A stretch of DNA of 64,000 nucleotides from Phaeosaccion multiseriatum (lineage: Eukaryota; Ochrophyta, other classes). Under the pieces are notes generated by a model. That model had not been told where the DNA came from and did not search any database. It was given only the letters and a program-made list of their open reading frames with translations. Location: contig OZ218961.1 of NCBI GenBank assembly GCA_965112735.1, forward strand, positions 3,162,001-3,226,000, given 5' to 3'. Position numbers and translations under genes: made by a program. This document shows, one piece after another, positions 34,578-46,724 of this stretch. Numbering within the stretch: the first letter of the stretch is position 1; each line of letters starts with the position of its first letter.

Positions 34578-35080
34578 CTTCTCTTCCGAAAGTTTAAACG
34601 GCGGCGGCGCTGTTCCCTGTCCCGTTGTTGTTCGTCAAACTTCCCTTTGCCGCTCCTGCTGCTCTCAGCGCTCCTTCCTGCTCTACACCTCTACACTCTG
34701 GCGTGGAAGAGGCGGGGATGGTCGCTCGGGTGGCTTGTGGCTGGGGAAAGTTGCTGGGCGGGCGCTCTCAATCGCTGCCCTCCACCCCGGGTATCACCCT
34801 CTGGTGCCATCTCGTCGCCATCTGGGTTGTACGGTTACCGAATTCCAATTTTTTCGCTTCTCTTTCGCTTCTCTTTGGCATCTTTTGGCATAAAAGCATC
34901 TTTGGCATCTCCAGTTACAGGCCGCAGCTTGCTATGAAGGAGTGGAGCTGAGCCTATTTGGCGGCGTGGAACGACTTGCTGGAGAGGTGGAGAGCGCCGA
35001 CAAGGCTGGCGAGGAGAGCAAAGGACCAGCAGGCGCGATCAGTGGAGGCGTGGAGCGGTGATCTTCCTTAGGTGGGCGTG
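34578..35080. promoter_or_regulatory. Divergent upstream region of REEP and FKBP genes
   Basis: 503 bases. 34850-34915 carries TTCGCTTCTCTTT and GGCATCTTT repeats in slightly AT-richer DNA. No firm promoter element is seen, and short frames lack support. Confidence 0.3.
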
Positions 35081-35416
35081 ATGCCTCTTTTCGGCGTACA
35101 AGTGGAGATCTTTGCAGCTGGGGATGGCATCAACTATCCTCAGAAGGGCCAGACGGTGACTGTGCACTACACCGCCTACCTGGAGGACGGTACGCAGTTC
35201 GACTCGTCCAGAGACAGAGCGAAGCCCTTCAAGTTCCAGCTAGGCAGTGAGCAAGTAGTCAAGGGCCTCGATGAGGGCGTGGGGCAGCTAAGTATAGGGG
35301 AGCGGGCGAAGATGACAATCCCGCCGGGTATGGCCTACGGCAAAAGGGGCTTCCCGGGCCTCGTGCCGCCCAACTCCACCCTTGTCTTCGATTTAGAGCT
35401 CATCACTTTCAACTGA
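35081..35416 (+). CDS. FKBP-type peptidyl-prolyl isomerase (FKBP12-like)
   Basis: Single exon, 111 residues, from ATG 35081 (upstream codons in frame have GTG only). The complete FKBP domain is present: [60 protein letters not shown] and [20 protein letters not shown], ending VFDLELITF. The active-site aromatic Tyr of [10 protein letters not shown] and the Phe/Asp of FDSS are present. The Trp at the base of the FKBP12 pocket is Leu here (KGLDEG instead of KGWEEG), so immunosuppressant affinity may be altered. No targeting signal, so cytosolic. The standard FKBP12 is 107-108 residues. Confidence 0.95.
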   Translation: MPLFGVQVEIFAAGDGINYPQKGQTVTVHYTAYLEDGTQFDSSRDRAKPFKFQLGSEQVVKGLDEGVGQLSIGERAKMTIPPGMAYGKRGFPGLVPPNSTLVFDLELITFN

Positions 35417-36015
35417 GGGCTGCGTGTAAATAGAGTATTCAGCACATCTCGCACTACATCTTTGACCACCTCAAGAGAACGAGGTGGTGCCGAATGGCCG
35501 TGTGGGGCCGACCACTCTCCCTGAACGGGCAGGGTAGGCACTGGCACTGGGAGGGGGCCGTGGGGGCGAGCAGGGGACAAGCCTAGAGGCAGCTGGGCGC
35601 CCATCCTCTCCTGCTGTGCTGCTCGGAGAAAGGGCAATCCAGGGCGGAAGAGCGTATAAGGTGTGCAAGTTGTGTGTATGAATGTATGTACCGCTTGGCT
35701 TTGGCTGTGGCTGTCCATGCTCTTCTCTTCTGCCTCCTGCCCAGCCGCCAGAGGAGAGGAAAAGGCTCGGGCCCCTCCCGTTGAGCTCAGGCATTCCGAG
35801 CCCTTCCGGCTGTCCTGCCCTGCTGCCCTGCTGCCCTGCCTATCTACTGCCCTCCCCCCCCTTCCCCCTCCCCGCCAATTGGCCTCCTCCATCCCCCCCC
35901 TCCCCCTCACCACTCTCCCTGAAACGCCTCCTAACTAAACTATAAGAAAGCACAGCAAGTGCCAGAAAGTATCAGAGGACAGACAGACAATGCCCTCGCT
36001 CTCTCCTTAACCCTC
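35417..36015. other. Convergent intergenic region
   Basis: Between the FKBP and Tom40 stops. It holds GCCCTGCTGCCCTGCTGCCC repeats (35815-35845), C-tracts, and a likely 3' UTR near 35935 (CTAAACTATAAGAAAG). No gene is seen. Confidence 0.5.
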
Positions 36016-36974
36016 TTAGGTCACTTGCAGCGTGAAGCCGAAGCCGAAGCGATGCTTGTTCTCTGCATGGTTGATTTGCCCCGTGAGCTGCAGCACAGAC
36101 ATGGGGTTGAGCGTGAGCTCCAGCGCACCGTCTACCTTGCCGTTGCCATCCACCGCACACTGGAAACGGCTCTGCTTGAGCTGGAACTCCGCACCGACTT
36201 GCACCATACTCTGTGGAGGGAGTCACACGACAAAGCATATGGGCGGGGTTAGGGCAAAGGCCAGGACAAGGAAGGAGGTGGCGTAAAGCAGAGGAAAGCA
36301 GCCACCTCTGTACCGCGCTCTGTAACGCGCCCCCCCCTCTCTTCTGTAACCGTCCAAGGTGTCACGCTTACCTGCTCCGGCGCGAAGGGATTGGTCAGAA
36401 GCTCCGCCGCCATGGTGACTCTCTTAGGGAAGATCTTGCGGTGGTACTGCGCCTGCAGCATGCCGTTGGCGTATAGTAAACTGGCCAGGTACTCGGGCTG
36501 TCGGCACGACGCCAACGGAGAGAGGGGGACAGAGAGGTATGACAGAGAGACAATAGAAAGAGAGAGAGAGGGGGGGGGGGGGAGACAGGCGAGGGAGAGG
36601 CAGACGGGTAGGCACGTAAGACAAGCGGGCAAGCTTAGGCGACATTCGACGCTGGGGAGGCTGGCATCCACGAGACGCGACGACAAGCCACAGAGGACAG
36701 GAGACAGGGGACAAGGGACAAGCCGCACGAAGGAAGGAGGATGCGACGCACCTTCTTATATCTCGCGCCCATGCTAAAGCCGAAGAAGCTCTGCTCCTCG
36801 TTGTAGGTGCAGTCCCCTCCCAGGATGAAGCGAGGGGAGAAGGCCTGAGCAAAGGCCATGCTCACAAACGGCCCCTTGCCCACGACGAGCTGACTCGAGG
36901 CTAAGAGGGGGGGGAGGGGGGACAGCACACACATACACACACACACATACATACGCACACACACACACATACAT

Positions 36975-37015
<41 letters not shown>

Positions 37016-38262
37016 TACACCAGCAAGAGAGTCAGTCAGGAAGGGCCCTCTGACCAGCAATAGACCGCAGCAGGCCGGTGTACGTGTGCGTGTGGCCGCG
37101 CAAGAGAGGCGGGGTGGTGCTCCTCAGAGGACGTATACTTTGGAGTCGAAACAAGCAGCACACACGGTACCACACCAAGCCCAGCTCAGCTCAGCCTCAG
37201 CTGCAGCAGCAGCAGCTGCAGCAGCCAACCCCACCCGCCCGTCTCTCTCCTCTCCCCTCCGTGAGGGTCTGCAAGGCTCTCTCTCACATGTGGGCTGCAC
37301 CACGTCGAAGGTGGCCATGCCGTTGTTAGCCTCGTCCTGAAGGCTCAGCTGCAGCTTGGTGCTCACGACGGGAAGGCCGGGAACGGGCAGCGGGAAGTGG
37401 AGCCGGCCGTCGAAGTTGTGCTCCTTGTCGAACTTGGCCATGACCAGGGAGTCGTCCTCCTGGATGTGCGCCGTCAACTGTGGAGGCGTGGTGGTGGGGG
37501 GGGAGGGAAGGGAGAGAGAGATGTGGAGGAGGGTGGAGGTGGAGGCAGAGAGGAGGTGGGGTTGTCGGCAAGGAAGACCAGACAAGGGGTTAAGAGGTGG
37601 CGCTGCAAGAAGGCGACTATAGCCGACCATAGCATAGCTGCTGCGTATCGCACCACTGCACTCACCGAATAAGAGTCTCCTGTCTTGGTCTGTGAGGTCC
37701 CTAACCAAAGGAAGTGACTCATGAAGAAGGACGGAGTCACCGGCTAAGGCGAGGAAGATGGACGCAAGCAGAGAGAGCCGAGCGCGAAGAGAGGGAGGGA
37801 GGGGACGAGGCATTTGGACGACTCAGCGAAAAGACGCGAGGAGCCAACTCGTCGTTCGCCTCCAGGGCGTACCATCCATTGCCATCCCTCCTTCCCCGGA
37901 CAGTTGGACCGGACCGTCAACAAAGGCTTGCAACTTGCACACTCCACACTCCCACGCACCTTCTGCAGCTCCACGCGCAGCCCGTCCCACGTATCTACGT
38001 TGACTATCCGCTTGGTGTCACCAAAAAGGTCGGTGAACTGCGCTGGAGGCCGGATGGCGCTCCTCCCCTGTGCCTCCCTATCTGCTTGCTCCACCAGCGC
38101 TGGCTTTGCTTCTACCGCTGCCCCGCCGTCCGCCCCGGGCGCGGTTGCCTCCTTTGCCTTCTTGGACGCTTCTAGCCCGAGGCTCACCTCCTCCTGCATG
38201 GCGTCGCACCGGACGACACTCATGCCGCCGAAGGCCCGCGCCAGCCCATGCAAAACGAACAT
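36016..38262 (-). CDS. TOM40: Mitochondrial import channel Tom40
   Basis: Six exons: 38262-37960, 37743-37666, 37477-37288, 36900-36752, 36497-36372, 36210-36016; 1041 nt, 346 residues, all phases consistent. Porin-3 family features: RIVNVDTWDGLRVELQK, FFMSHFLWLGTSQTKTGDSY, FDKEHNFDGRLHFPLPVPG, PRFILGGDCTYNEEQSFFGF, YLASLLYANGMLQAQYHRKI, and the C-terminal beta-signal FGFGFTLQV that sorts outer-membrane barrels. The first 60 residues are Ala/Glu-rich and presumably cytosolic, as in other Tom40 proteins. The protein is the pore of the TOM complex in the outer mitochondrial membrane. Introns carry (GT)n/(AC)n and purine tracts. It is divergent from HOP, a chaperone adaptor that hands preproteins to TOM in other eukaryotes; co-regulation is possible but only inferred. 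Confidence 0.93.
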
Positions 38263-39042
38263 GGTGAATTTGCGGGTTCCTGCGTCCCTATCTACGCACA
38301 GAGGTTCTCTGCGCCGCCAATGAAACCTCTACCTTCTCTCTCTGGCCCTAATGGCAAGGAGGGTCTGGCCGCCTCTTGTTTGCCTTTGTCTTTTCTCTGC
38401 TTGCTCTCCTCCGCTCCTGACCCGACGTGTTTCTCAACATGACGATGACGCCCGCATCATCACCCCCCTCCTTCCTCCTTGCCGCGAAATTTCTCCCCGA
38501 ACGCACGTGATGTGGGTGATGCAAGGTTGCACGGTTCAGGACACGGGTTGGGGTGATGTATCGTATCGTAGGGCCTTGCTCTTCGTCCGCAGTCGTCGTG
38601 GGAAGGGCTCTGAGAGAGGGTTGCAGAGGCAACGTAGAGCAGGTCAGCGGTCAGCACAAGGCGGAGAGGGAATCTAGGGTACGGGCGGGGGTCGAGGAGA
38701 AAGAAGAGAGATGGCGTAGGGTGGGATGGATGATGACCACCAAGCGGGAAAGCCGGGGAGAAGAAAGGGAGAGAAGACGTCATTTAGCCGCCCGCCGTCC
38801 ACCGCGCGAAGGAAATCAAAGCAACGCCCCATCTCCACCTCCTCCATCCACAAGCACACTCCTTACGTGGTTTTTATGGTTTTTTCTATCTAATACACCC
38901 GCCCCCCTCCAGCCTGCCAATCTCGAGCCGACATTTGAAGTCGATCCTCTCGATTTTCCAGCGATCTTCCAGAAAATCGAGATACCAATTTCGAAGCCGC
39001 CCCGCCCCGGCCGTTCTCTATCACTCTGTGGCCACAGCAACC
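38263..39042. promoter_or_regulatory. Divergent upstream region of Tom40 and HOP genes
   Basis: 780 bases. 38935-38990 contains GATCCTCTCGATTTTCCAGC followed by GATCTTCCAGAAAATCGAGA, an imperfect inverted repeat about 60 bases upstream of the HOP ATG. GAAnnTTC-like strings suitable for a heat-shock element (TTCCAGAAAAT) lie in the same segment. Suggestive only. Confidence 0.35.
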
Positions 39043-42000
39043 ATGGCGGATGAGGTGAGAGCGAGGGACGACGGAGGAAGAGAAGAGGGTCGGGTGCTGG
39101 ACCTTGAGTGCAGATGTGGCGGGGGCTTGAAGCTGGGGAGTGTGGTACTCTTTGGAGGGAGGGAGCGCCGCACAAGCTGGAGGGCAAGGCGGCACACCAC
39201 ACTTCGGGATGCGCCTGCTGCTGTTAGCCACGCATAAAGTGTCTGCTATGGCTCACGATGAGCTGCTGGCAGACGTGTGAACCTGCACAGCTTGGCGGCT
39301 GCTCCTTGGGGTTCGATGTTCTGTGTGAGATGACCTGTCGCCGCCGCCCCCTTTTGGGCTCCGCACTTTACCCAGTCTTCACGCTGGGAAGATGCCATTC
39401 TAACCCCCCAATCACCTCGGGTTTTTCTTCGTCCTTATCATGTGCCATAGCGACATTCTGTAGGGTAGCGTCCGCTGTGGATGTTTTTTTTTGTGCTCGC
39501 GGCTGGCTCCATCTCCGCCTTCTCAAAGGGATCCTTCGTTCAGAGTTTGCCTTCATCTTTTCTCTCCCTCTCTCTCTCTCCGTCTCTCCGTTCCACTAAT
39601 TTACAAGATCTAAACTGCTGCGCTGCTGTGTGCACCCCTCCCGACAGTTCAAGGCCAAGGGTAATGCCGCTCTCCAGGCGGGCAACTTCGACGAGGCCAT
39701 CGCCATGTACACAAGGTGGGTAATAGCGTATGCCCAGTCGTAGGTAGCAACGAAGTCGGGACGGAGGCCGGCTCTTCGTGCTCAAGTTATTGCCTGGATC
39801 CTTGGCCATGTCGTCTCTTTGGCTTCGTGGAGAGCATGAAGCAACCAAATGGCACCGCTAAAGAAACCCGCCACAGGGCGCCTCCTAACTCAAAATCTTC
39901 GCAATGCCCCTGCCCTCCCCTGCCCTCCCCTCCCCTCCCCTCCCTTCAGCGCCATCGAGCTGGACGGCTCGAACCACGTGTTCTACTCCAACCGCTCGGC
40001 CGCGCACCTCAGCAAGGGAGACGCAGAGGCGGCCCTGGCAGACGCGACGCAGTGCATCAGCGTCAACGACAAGTGGCCCAAGGGTTACTCCAGGTGGGTG
40101 GGGCGGGGTTGCCGGGGAGTGAAGCAGGAGTGGAGCACTCGGGGAGAGCAAAGGCTACTGCGCTGGTGGTGAAGCAGGAGGAGGAGGAGGAGGAGGAGGA
40201 GCAAGGGCTGATTTGCTCTTCTGCGCTGCTGTACTGTGTTGGGACAGCGCTGCGGGGGGAAACGATAGAGCGGGAAAAGGACAGCCCGACACGACCTCTC
40301 TTTGTGAAATCTCCACCCTCTAATTCTAAAGTCGATGGCCAATGTCGATGCCGAATGTCGATGCCCACAACACCACACAGGAAGGGCGCGGCTCTGCACG
40401 CTCTGCGGCGCTACGACGATGCGATGGACACGTACGAGGAGGGCCTCAAGTTGGCGCCTGAGGACCAGGGACTCAAGAGGGGGCTCGACGAGGTGTCCCA
40501 GGTGGGTAAGCAGCTGTCCCGGGGGGGGGGGAGATGTCGCGGCTGCGGAATGAATGGGCCACGCTAACTGCAGTACTTTTGAGTTTGCCCTTAACGGTGT
40601 GTGGTGCTGTCTGTCCTGCCTGTCTGTCTGTCTGTCTGTCTGTCGATATGTCTGTCTGTATGTCTGTCTGTCGATCTGGCTGTCTCTCTATCTGTCTATC
40701 TGTCTATCTATCTTTCTGTCTGTGCGTAGGCGGCCATGGCTTCTGTCACTCCCCCCGGGGGGGGCGGAGGAGGGGGCATGGGGGGTTTGGGAGGCCTGTT
40801 CAACTTCGGGGGAGACACCATGGGTAAGTCAACAGCACAACAACATGTCAAGCCAACGTGTCAAGCAGGAGGTGCCACAGGCTCTTCGCCGCCACTCCGT
40901 ATGGCACTCCATGGCACTCCCCAACGCACGCACGGCCACACGGTCAACCCAACTTACCCCCGCTCTCTTCCACCTACACACACACGCTCATACAGCCAAG
41001 CTGGCGGGACACCCCAAGTTTTCTGCGTACCTGAAGGACCCTGAGTTCATGGCAAAGCTGAGCTCCCTGCAACAAAACCCCAACAACCTCACCAGCGCCA
41101 TGAGCGATCCTCGCATCATGGAGTGCCTGAGCTTCATGCTGCAGGCGGGCGGCGGCATGGGGGGCATGGGGGGTATGGAGGGTATGGGGGGGGGCATGGG
41201 GGGTATGGGGGGTATGGGCGGGCAGGCAGAGGCCCCCCCACAGGCACCGCAGGAGAGGTGAGTGGGTGAGAAGGTAGGGGGAGGGGGAGAGGAGCGGGGG
41301 AGGGGGAGAGGAGCGGGGGAGGGGGAGAGGAGCGGGGGAGGGGAAGGGAGGGGAGGGCAGTCGTACGCCAACGGCGCCATCAAAGGTACCATCCACTACC
41401 ATCCGTGAAAGGATTGCGCGTTAAGCCTTCGTCGCAGCTACCGTGTGGGGATGAGGAGACTTGAGACTTGAGACTTGTATGTAGGTATGTGTAGTCGATT
41501 TGGGCCGTCCTCTCATCGGTCTTTGGTGGTGTGCTTGCCTTGCCTCGCTTCACGTGCCGCAGCAAGATGGAGGTGGAAGAGGAGGTGGAGGAGGAGGAGG
41601 ATGACTCAGAGCTCACGGAGGAGGAGAAGGCAGAGAAGGCGGCGCTGAAGCTCGCCAAGAAGGAGGCGATCGAGGCCAAGAAGAAGGTACGAGGGGGGCG
41701 GAGGGAGGGAGGGCGGCAAGGGAGTGAGGGAGGGAGCGAGGGAGGGAGGAAGAGGGAGGGAGGGAGGGAGGGCGAGAGGGAGAGAGGGAGGGAGGGAAGG
41801 AGGGAGGGAGGGAGAGAGGAAGGGAGGGAGGGAGGGAGAGGGACTTTTGTGGGGTGCAAATCACCACTCCCACCCCCGTCCTGTACCACCACTGTCTGTG
41901 CCTAACGTCTCTCTTCTCTCCTCCTCTCTCTCAGGGCAACGAGCACTACGTCAAGAAGGAGCTTGACCTTGCCTTGGAGTGCTACGAGCAGGCCATCGAG

Positions 42001-44364
42001 AAGGACCCCTCTAACATGACCTTCCTCAACAACAAGGCCGCCGTCTTCTTCGAGAAGAAGGACTTCGACAAGTGAGTGCAGCGAGCGGGGCCTAAGTAAG
42101 GCGAGCGACTCCCTTGTGCGTCAGTAGTCTTTGGGCCTGAGTGGGCCTGAGTGGGCTCAAGTGGGGGCGGGCGGTGCGGAGCTTTTGCTGGGCGCCGCTA
42201 CTCCTCTTCAACCTTTTGTCGACTGCTGCCCTGCTCACCCTGTGCCTCCCCCGAATGGAAACTGTTCCGTGCGATGAATGTTCCGTGGTGCTGTTGTGCT
42301 GCTTTGAAAGGTGCGTGGAGGTGTGCGAGGAGGCTGTGACTGTGGGCCGCGCCCACCGCGCTGAGTACACAGATGTGGCCAAGGCGTTTGTGAGGGCAGG
42401 CAAGGCCAAGCTCAAGCAAGGGGAGCACAAGGACGGCATTGATTTCCTTGAGAGGGCACAGGTGAGAGGGGGGAGGGGGGTGGCAAGGAGGTGCATCATG
42501 GCGAGAAGAGGAGGAGGGAGAAGGCAAGGAAAGGGAGAAGACGAGAGAGGGAGAGGACGGGGCAGGGGGCATCGAGGCGAGAGAGGAGGGCTCATCGTCC
42601 ACCACCTCATCATTCACCTCGGACCCCCCCGCCCCCCTCCCTCTTTCACACCTCGCCACCTCATCCAATACTGTCGCAGATGGAGGTGTTTTCCAAGGAC
42701 ATTGAGCGCCTCATCAAGACCACGCAGCTCGAGCAGCGCAAGGCAGCCGCCCTGGCCTACATTGACCCCGAAAAGGCCGTGGAGAACAAGGAGAAGGGCA
42801 ATGAGTTCTTCCGGGCACAGAAGTGGGGCGAGGCCATTGCGGTGGGTGGGGGGGGCAAGGGGAGTGAGTGGGGGGGGGGGTGGGCAGTGAGTTGGGAAGG
42901 AAGGGTCTGTTCTGCTTTGCTTTGTTGTGCTTTCGCCTTGCGTTGCTCACACGTTTACTTCCCCGTCATGTGCTTGTCGGCCTCCAATGTCGATGTCGGC
43001 ATCCAATGTCGATGTCAATGTCGATGTTATTATCGATGTCAATGTAGGAGTACGAAGAGGCGATCAAGAGGGACCCGCACAGCGCCCCCCTCCGGAACAA
43101 CCTCGCCGCCGCTCTGTGCAAGGTGGGTGGAGGCGTATGGGGAGGGGAGGGGAGGGGAGGGAGGGAGAGGGAGAGCGAGCGCAAGAAGACAACGGGGGGG
43201 GGGGTCTTTGCGGTCGTTCAGTCGAGGCCCTCTTTCAGTCGAGGCCCTCTTCACGAGTTCCCTCTTCTCTCTCGTGCTGTGCTTCCCCTCCTCTCCCCTC
43301 CTCTCCCCTCCCCTCAGGTGATGGACTTCAATGGGGCCAAGTCGGCTGTTGAGAAGTCCTTGGAGCTCGACCCCAAGTACGTCAAGGCCTGGGCACGCAA
43401 GGGGGACATCGAGCTGCTCATGAAGGTAACCATCACATCACAGACTTACTTGACGTGTCTGACTTGGTAGCAGTGGCCTTCGAGCGAGGGCGACTGACTG
43501 ACTGACTGACTGACTGAATAACTGACTGACTGACTGACTGACTGACGGACTCACTGACTGACTGACTGACTGACTGAATAACTGACTGACTGACTCACTG
43601 ACGGACTCACGGACTGACTGACTGACTGACTGACTCACGGACTGACTGACGGACTCACGGACTGACGGACTCACGACTGACTGACTCACGGACTGACTGA
43701 CTGACTGACTGACTGACTGCTTGTCCAACCACTGCCCTGTCGGCTGTGACCCACCCCTCACCATTTGACACTGACAGGAGTACCACAAGGCCATGGAGAG
43801 CTACAAGACGGGCCTTCAACACGACGCCTCCAACCAACTCTGTAAGGAGGGGCTGCAAAAGACAATGATCAAGATTCAGAGCGCCTCCGGCAGCTCAGAG
43901 GTGGACGAGGAGAGGGTAGCGCACGCAAGGTTAGTGTCGTGTGTGAGTAATTAGAGGCGTATTGGCAAGCCCCCCCCCCCCCCCTTGTGGCCCTGCTACT
44001 TCCCTTGACCCACGCGACACTCTCTCTCTCGCGCTCGTTCTCGCTCTCTCTGTCCCTCTCTCTGCCCCTCTTGTCTTCTTCCCACCCTTTCTGTCTCTGC
44101 CTCCTTCTCTCCCTCTCCCTCCCTCACCCCTCCCCTCCCCTCCCCTCCACTCCCTCCCTGCCTCTGTCTACGCTCCAACCCCCAAACCATCCTCAATGCG
44201 CCCAACACAACAGAGCCGACCCGGAAATCCAGGCCATCTTGTCTGACCCGATGGTACGGCAGGTGCTCTCCGACCCCTCCGAGGCCGCCAAAGCAATGAA
44301 CGACCCCCTTATGCGCTCCAAGATTGAGAAGCTCATCGCCGCGGGCATCGTGCAAACGCGGTAG
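39043..44364 (+). CDS. STI1: Hsp70-Hsp90 organizing protein (HOP/STI1)
   Basis: Fourteen exons: 39043-39054, 39648-39715, 39950-40093, 40381-40501, 40730-40823, 40996-41257, 41563-41686, 41935-42071, 42311-42461, 42680-42841, 43048-43122, 43318-43425, 43778-43929, 44214-44364; 1761 nt, 586 residues. Order of domains is canonical: TPR1 (FKAKGNAALQAGNFDEAIAM ... KGYSRKGAALHALRRYDDAM), a Gly/Met linker, DP1 (FSAYLKDPEFMAKLSSLQQN ... MSDPRIMECLSFML), an acidic linker, TPR2A (GNEHYVKKELDLALECYEQA), TPR2B (KEKGNEFFRAQKWGEAIAEY), and DP2 (ADPEIQAILSDPMVRQVLSD ... IEKLIAAGIV). It scaffolds Hsp70 and Hsp90 through their EEVD tails in the cytosol. The first exon is only 12 nt (Met-Ala-Asp-Glu). The length matches the family (about 540-590). 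Introns contain (CTGT)n, (GACT)n and (GGGA)n arrays. Confidence 0.96.
43490..43722 (+). repeat. (GACT)n microsatellite in HOP intron 12
   Basis: About 230 bases of ACTG tetranucleotide with interspersed GACTCACG and GAATAACT variants, within the intron 43426-43777. Confidence 0.9.
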
Positions 44365-45639
44365 TGCAGCAGTGTTGTTGGAAGTGCTGCTTGCTGCCGC
44401 CTGCTACCCCATCTAGTGCCATCGACTACTGCCACCTACAGCTGCGGGGGGTGCCTGTGACCTCTATGCCTTGCGCCGCTGTGCTGTGCCAGGGTCAGGG
44501 TCAGGGTCAAGGTCAGGGTCAGGGTCAGGGTCAAGGTCAGGGTCAAGGTCAGGGTCAAGGTCAGGGTCAAGGTCAGGGTCAAGGTCAGGGTCGGGGTCAA
44601 GGTCAGGGTCAAGTTCAGGGTCAGGGTCAAGGTCAAGGTCAAGGTCAGGGTCAGGATCAGGGTGTGGCCACCCATCAGCTCGGCGGGAGAGAGGAGAGAG
44701 AGAGAGAGCGGGGCAGAGTGAGCTGCCCTCTGAGAGAGAGAGAGAGAGGGGGGGGGGGGAGGGGGAAGGGCAGAGCTGACTCCCCTCTCCCTTGGTGTGT
44801 GAGGGAGAGACAGAGGACGGCCTGTCTCCCCTTCGAAGGGCAGAGGGACTCCCCTCCCCTTTCGAACCCAAAGATGCCTTGTGGTGCCTTCCAGCGCTGG
44901 GGCTATCTGAGCGCGTGTCTGACGACGTTTATTTTTATACGATAATCGTACAGTAATGAATACCCCAAGGATTCCCTCCGCCTCGCAAGGGTTTGTGGAT
45001 GTGTTGGCGCCCCTTGAACCCTTCGCGGCAAGTCTCCTATATACTGGCCCCTGTTTGGCCCCTGTTTGGCCCCGGGCGGCGCGGGAGCGAGGAAGGAAGG
45101 AAGGAAGGAAGGAAGGAAGGAAGGAAGGAAGGCCGAAGCCGAGGCAGGCTTGATTGATTGATGGACTCTGCGACTCTGCGATGTAGCAGGAGCAGCAGCA
45201 GTTGGTGATACAGCAGCAGCCCGTTCGGTGCATGGCACCGGTAGACGGGCAGTGCGATAGCCTCAGTCGGAGGAGTGGGGTGGAGCTGGGAAGGGCTCAA
45301 TTCCGTAGCCATTATGTAGGCAGTTACGTAAGGGTAACATAAGGCCTCCCTTCTTCATTCCTGAACCCGTACACCAATTGGAAAGCTTCCTTTTATAAAT
45401 AAAATAAACATACAAGGAAGCTTCCAGGTCTCTGGGTATGAAGGACAGCGCCCTTGACTTGCTCTTTACCATAGCATTGTTATCACCTCTCGCAACTCTC
45501 CTCCTTGACGGACACTCGGTAGTGCTCCGCTGGGGGGTTCATCTTCCCACTCTCCAGGCAGAGGGCGGCAAACTCTTCCGCAGTAGCCTCACACAGTGCG
45601 ATAGCCTCCGTACAGGGAGGGGCACCGCGTACACAGTAC
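44365..45639. other. Convergent intergenic region between HOP and MOSC genes
   Basis: 1.28 kb without a supported gene. It contains a hexamer array at 44490-44664, (GA)n and G-tracts at 44695-44765, inverted-like purine blocks with CCCCTCTCCCTT/GGGGAGGG (44770-44860), an ACGTTTATTTTTATACGATA AT-rich spot near 44925, (GGAA)n at 45089-45132, one copy of the dispersed TATCACCAAC word at 45189-45220, and TTTATAAATAAAATAAAC near 45392 that may belong to a 3' end. Confidence 0.6.
44490..44664 (+). repeat. Hexamer array (TCAGGG / TCAAGG)n
   Basis: About 29 tandem hexamers mixing GGTCAG and GGTCAA, in the gap after the HOP gene. TCAGGG differs by one base from the TTAGGG telomere repeat and is a known telomere-variant hexamer in other eukaryotes. 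The array is internal and irregular, so it could equally be an ordinary microsatellite. Confidence 0.85.
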
Positions 45640-46690
45640 TCACAGGCACGACTGCGGCCGGGCTAGGATGCAGACATCGTCAAGGGCCTCGCCTGAGGTG
45701 GTGGCGGAGGGGGACGCCTCCTGCCTAGGGACCATTGCTGCATGCGCCGACGCCTGCTCTTGAGCCCCTCCCTGCCCTCTGCTTCTGTTGCTTCTGTTGC
45801 TTCAGTTGCTTCTGTTGTGTACCAACCCGAGGGGGAACTTGCTTGTGCGTGCGCCTTGCTTGTGTCCACCCCTGCCCATATGCCTGCCCATGTGCCTTGC
45901 TTGTGTCCACCCCTGCCCATATGCCTGCCCATGTGCCTTGCTTGTGTCCACCCCTGCCCATATGCCTGCCCATGTGCCTTACTTGTGTCCACCCCTGCCC
46001 ATATGCCTGCCCATGTGCCTCGCTTGTGTCCACCCCACACCTATACGCCACTCCCGCTGGAGGCCTTTCGGGGAGCCCTCGTCACAGCTGGCAGAGCAGC
46101 AGCAGCAGTTAGTGATACAGCAGCAGGACGAGCGCCTTCCCCTCAGTCGGCGGGCCCGCACACGCTGTCCCCCACCCTAATATCCCCCCCCTCCAACACT
46201 TGACAGTACACCCCCATGTACGGTCCGTGCTCGGGAAACAGGCGGGGCAGCTCCTTCACGAGGTCCAGGGGGGGCTCGTCCCCGGGGGGGACGGAGTTGA
46301 TGCCCTTGCAGCGCACCTGGGCATTGGTTCAGGAGTGCAGGGAGGGGCAAGTAGTAGCAGCAGCAGTTGGTGATACAGCAGCGACAAGAGGGCGGCAGCA
46401 GATGGCTTGTGGCGTGCCCATACGCCCCCGCCCATACAACCAACTGCCTATAACGGCTGTCAGCCTGCCTGCCTGTCTGCCTGCCTGCCTGCCTGCCTCA
46501 CCGCACTCATGCCGCCATCCTTGATGGCATCACAAACTCGAGCAGCTCAAGGATGGGCACGACCGTCCCCAGTACTGCTACTGGATCACCAACGGCACCA
46601 CCGTCCGCAGTACTGCTACTGTATCACCAACTGCTACTACTCCTGCGCCTCCTGCCCTTTTGACCGACGTCCCTGCTACTGCTGCTACTG

Positions 46691-46724
<34 letters not shown>

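Noticed and set aside
35072-35080. GTG start nine bases upstream of the FKBP gene
   Set aside because: The ATG at 35081 gives the expected FKBP12-like length; non-ATG starts are not expected here.
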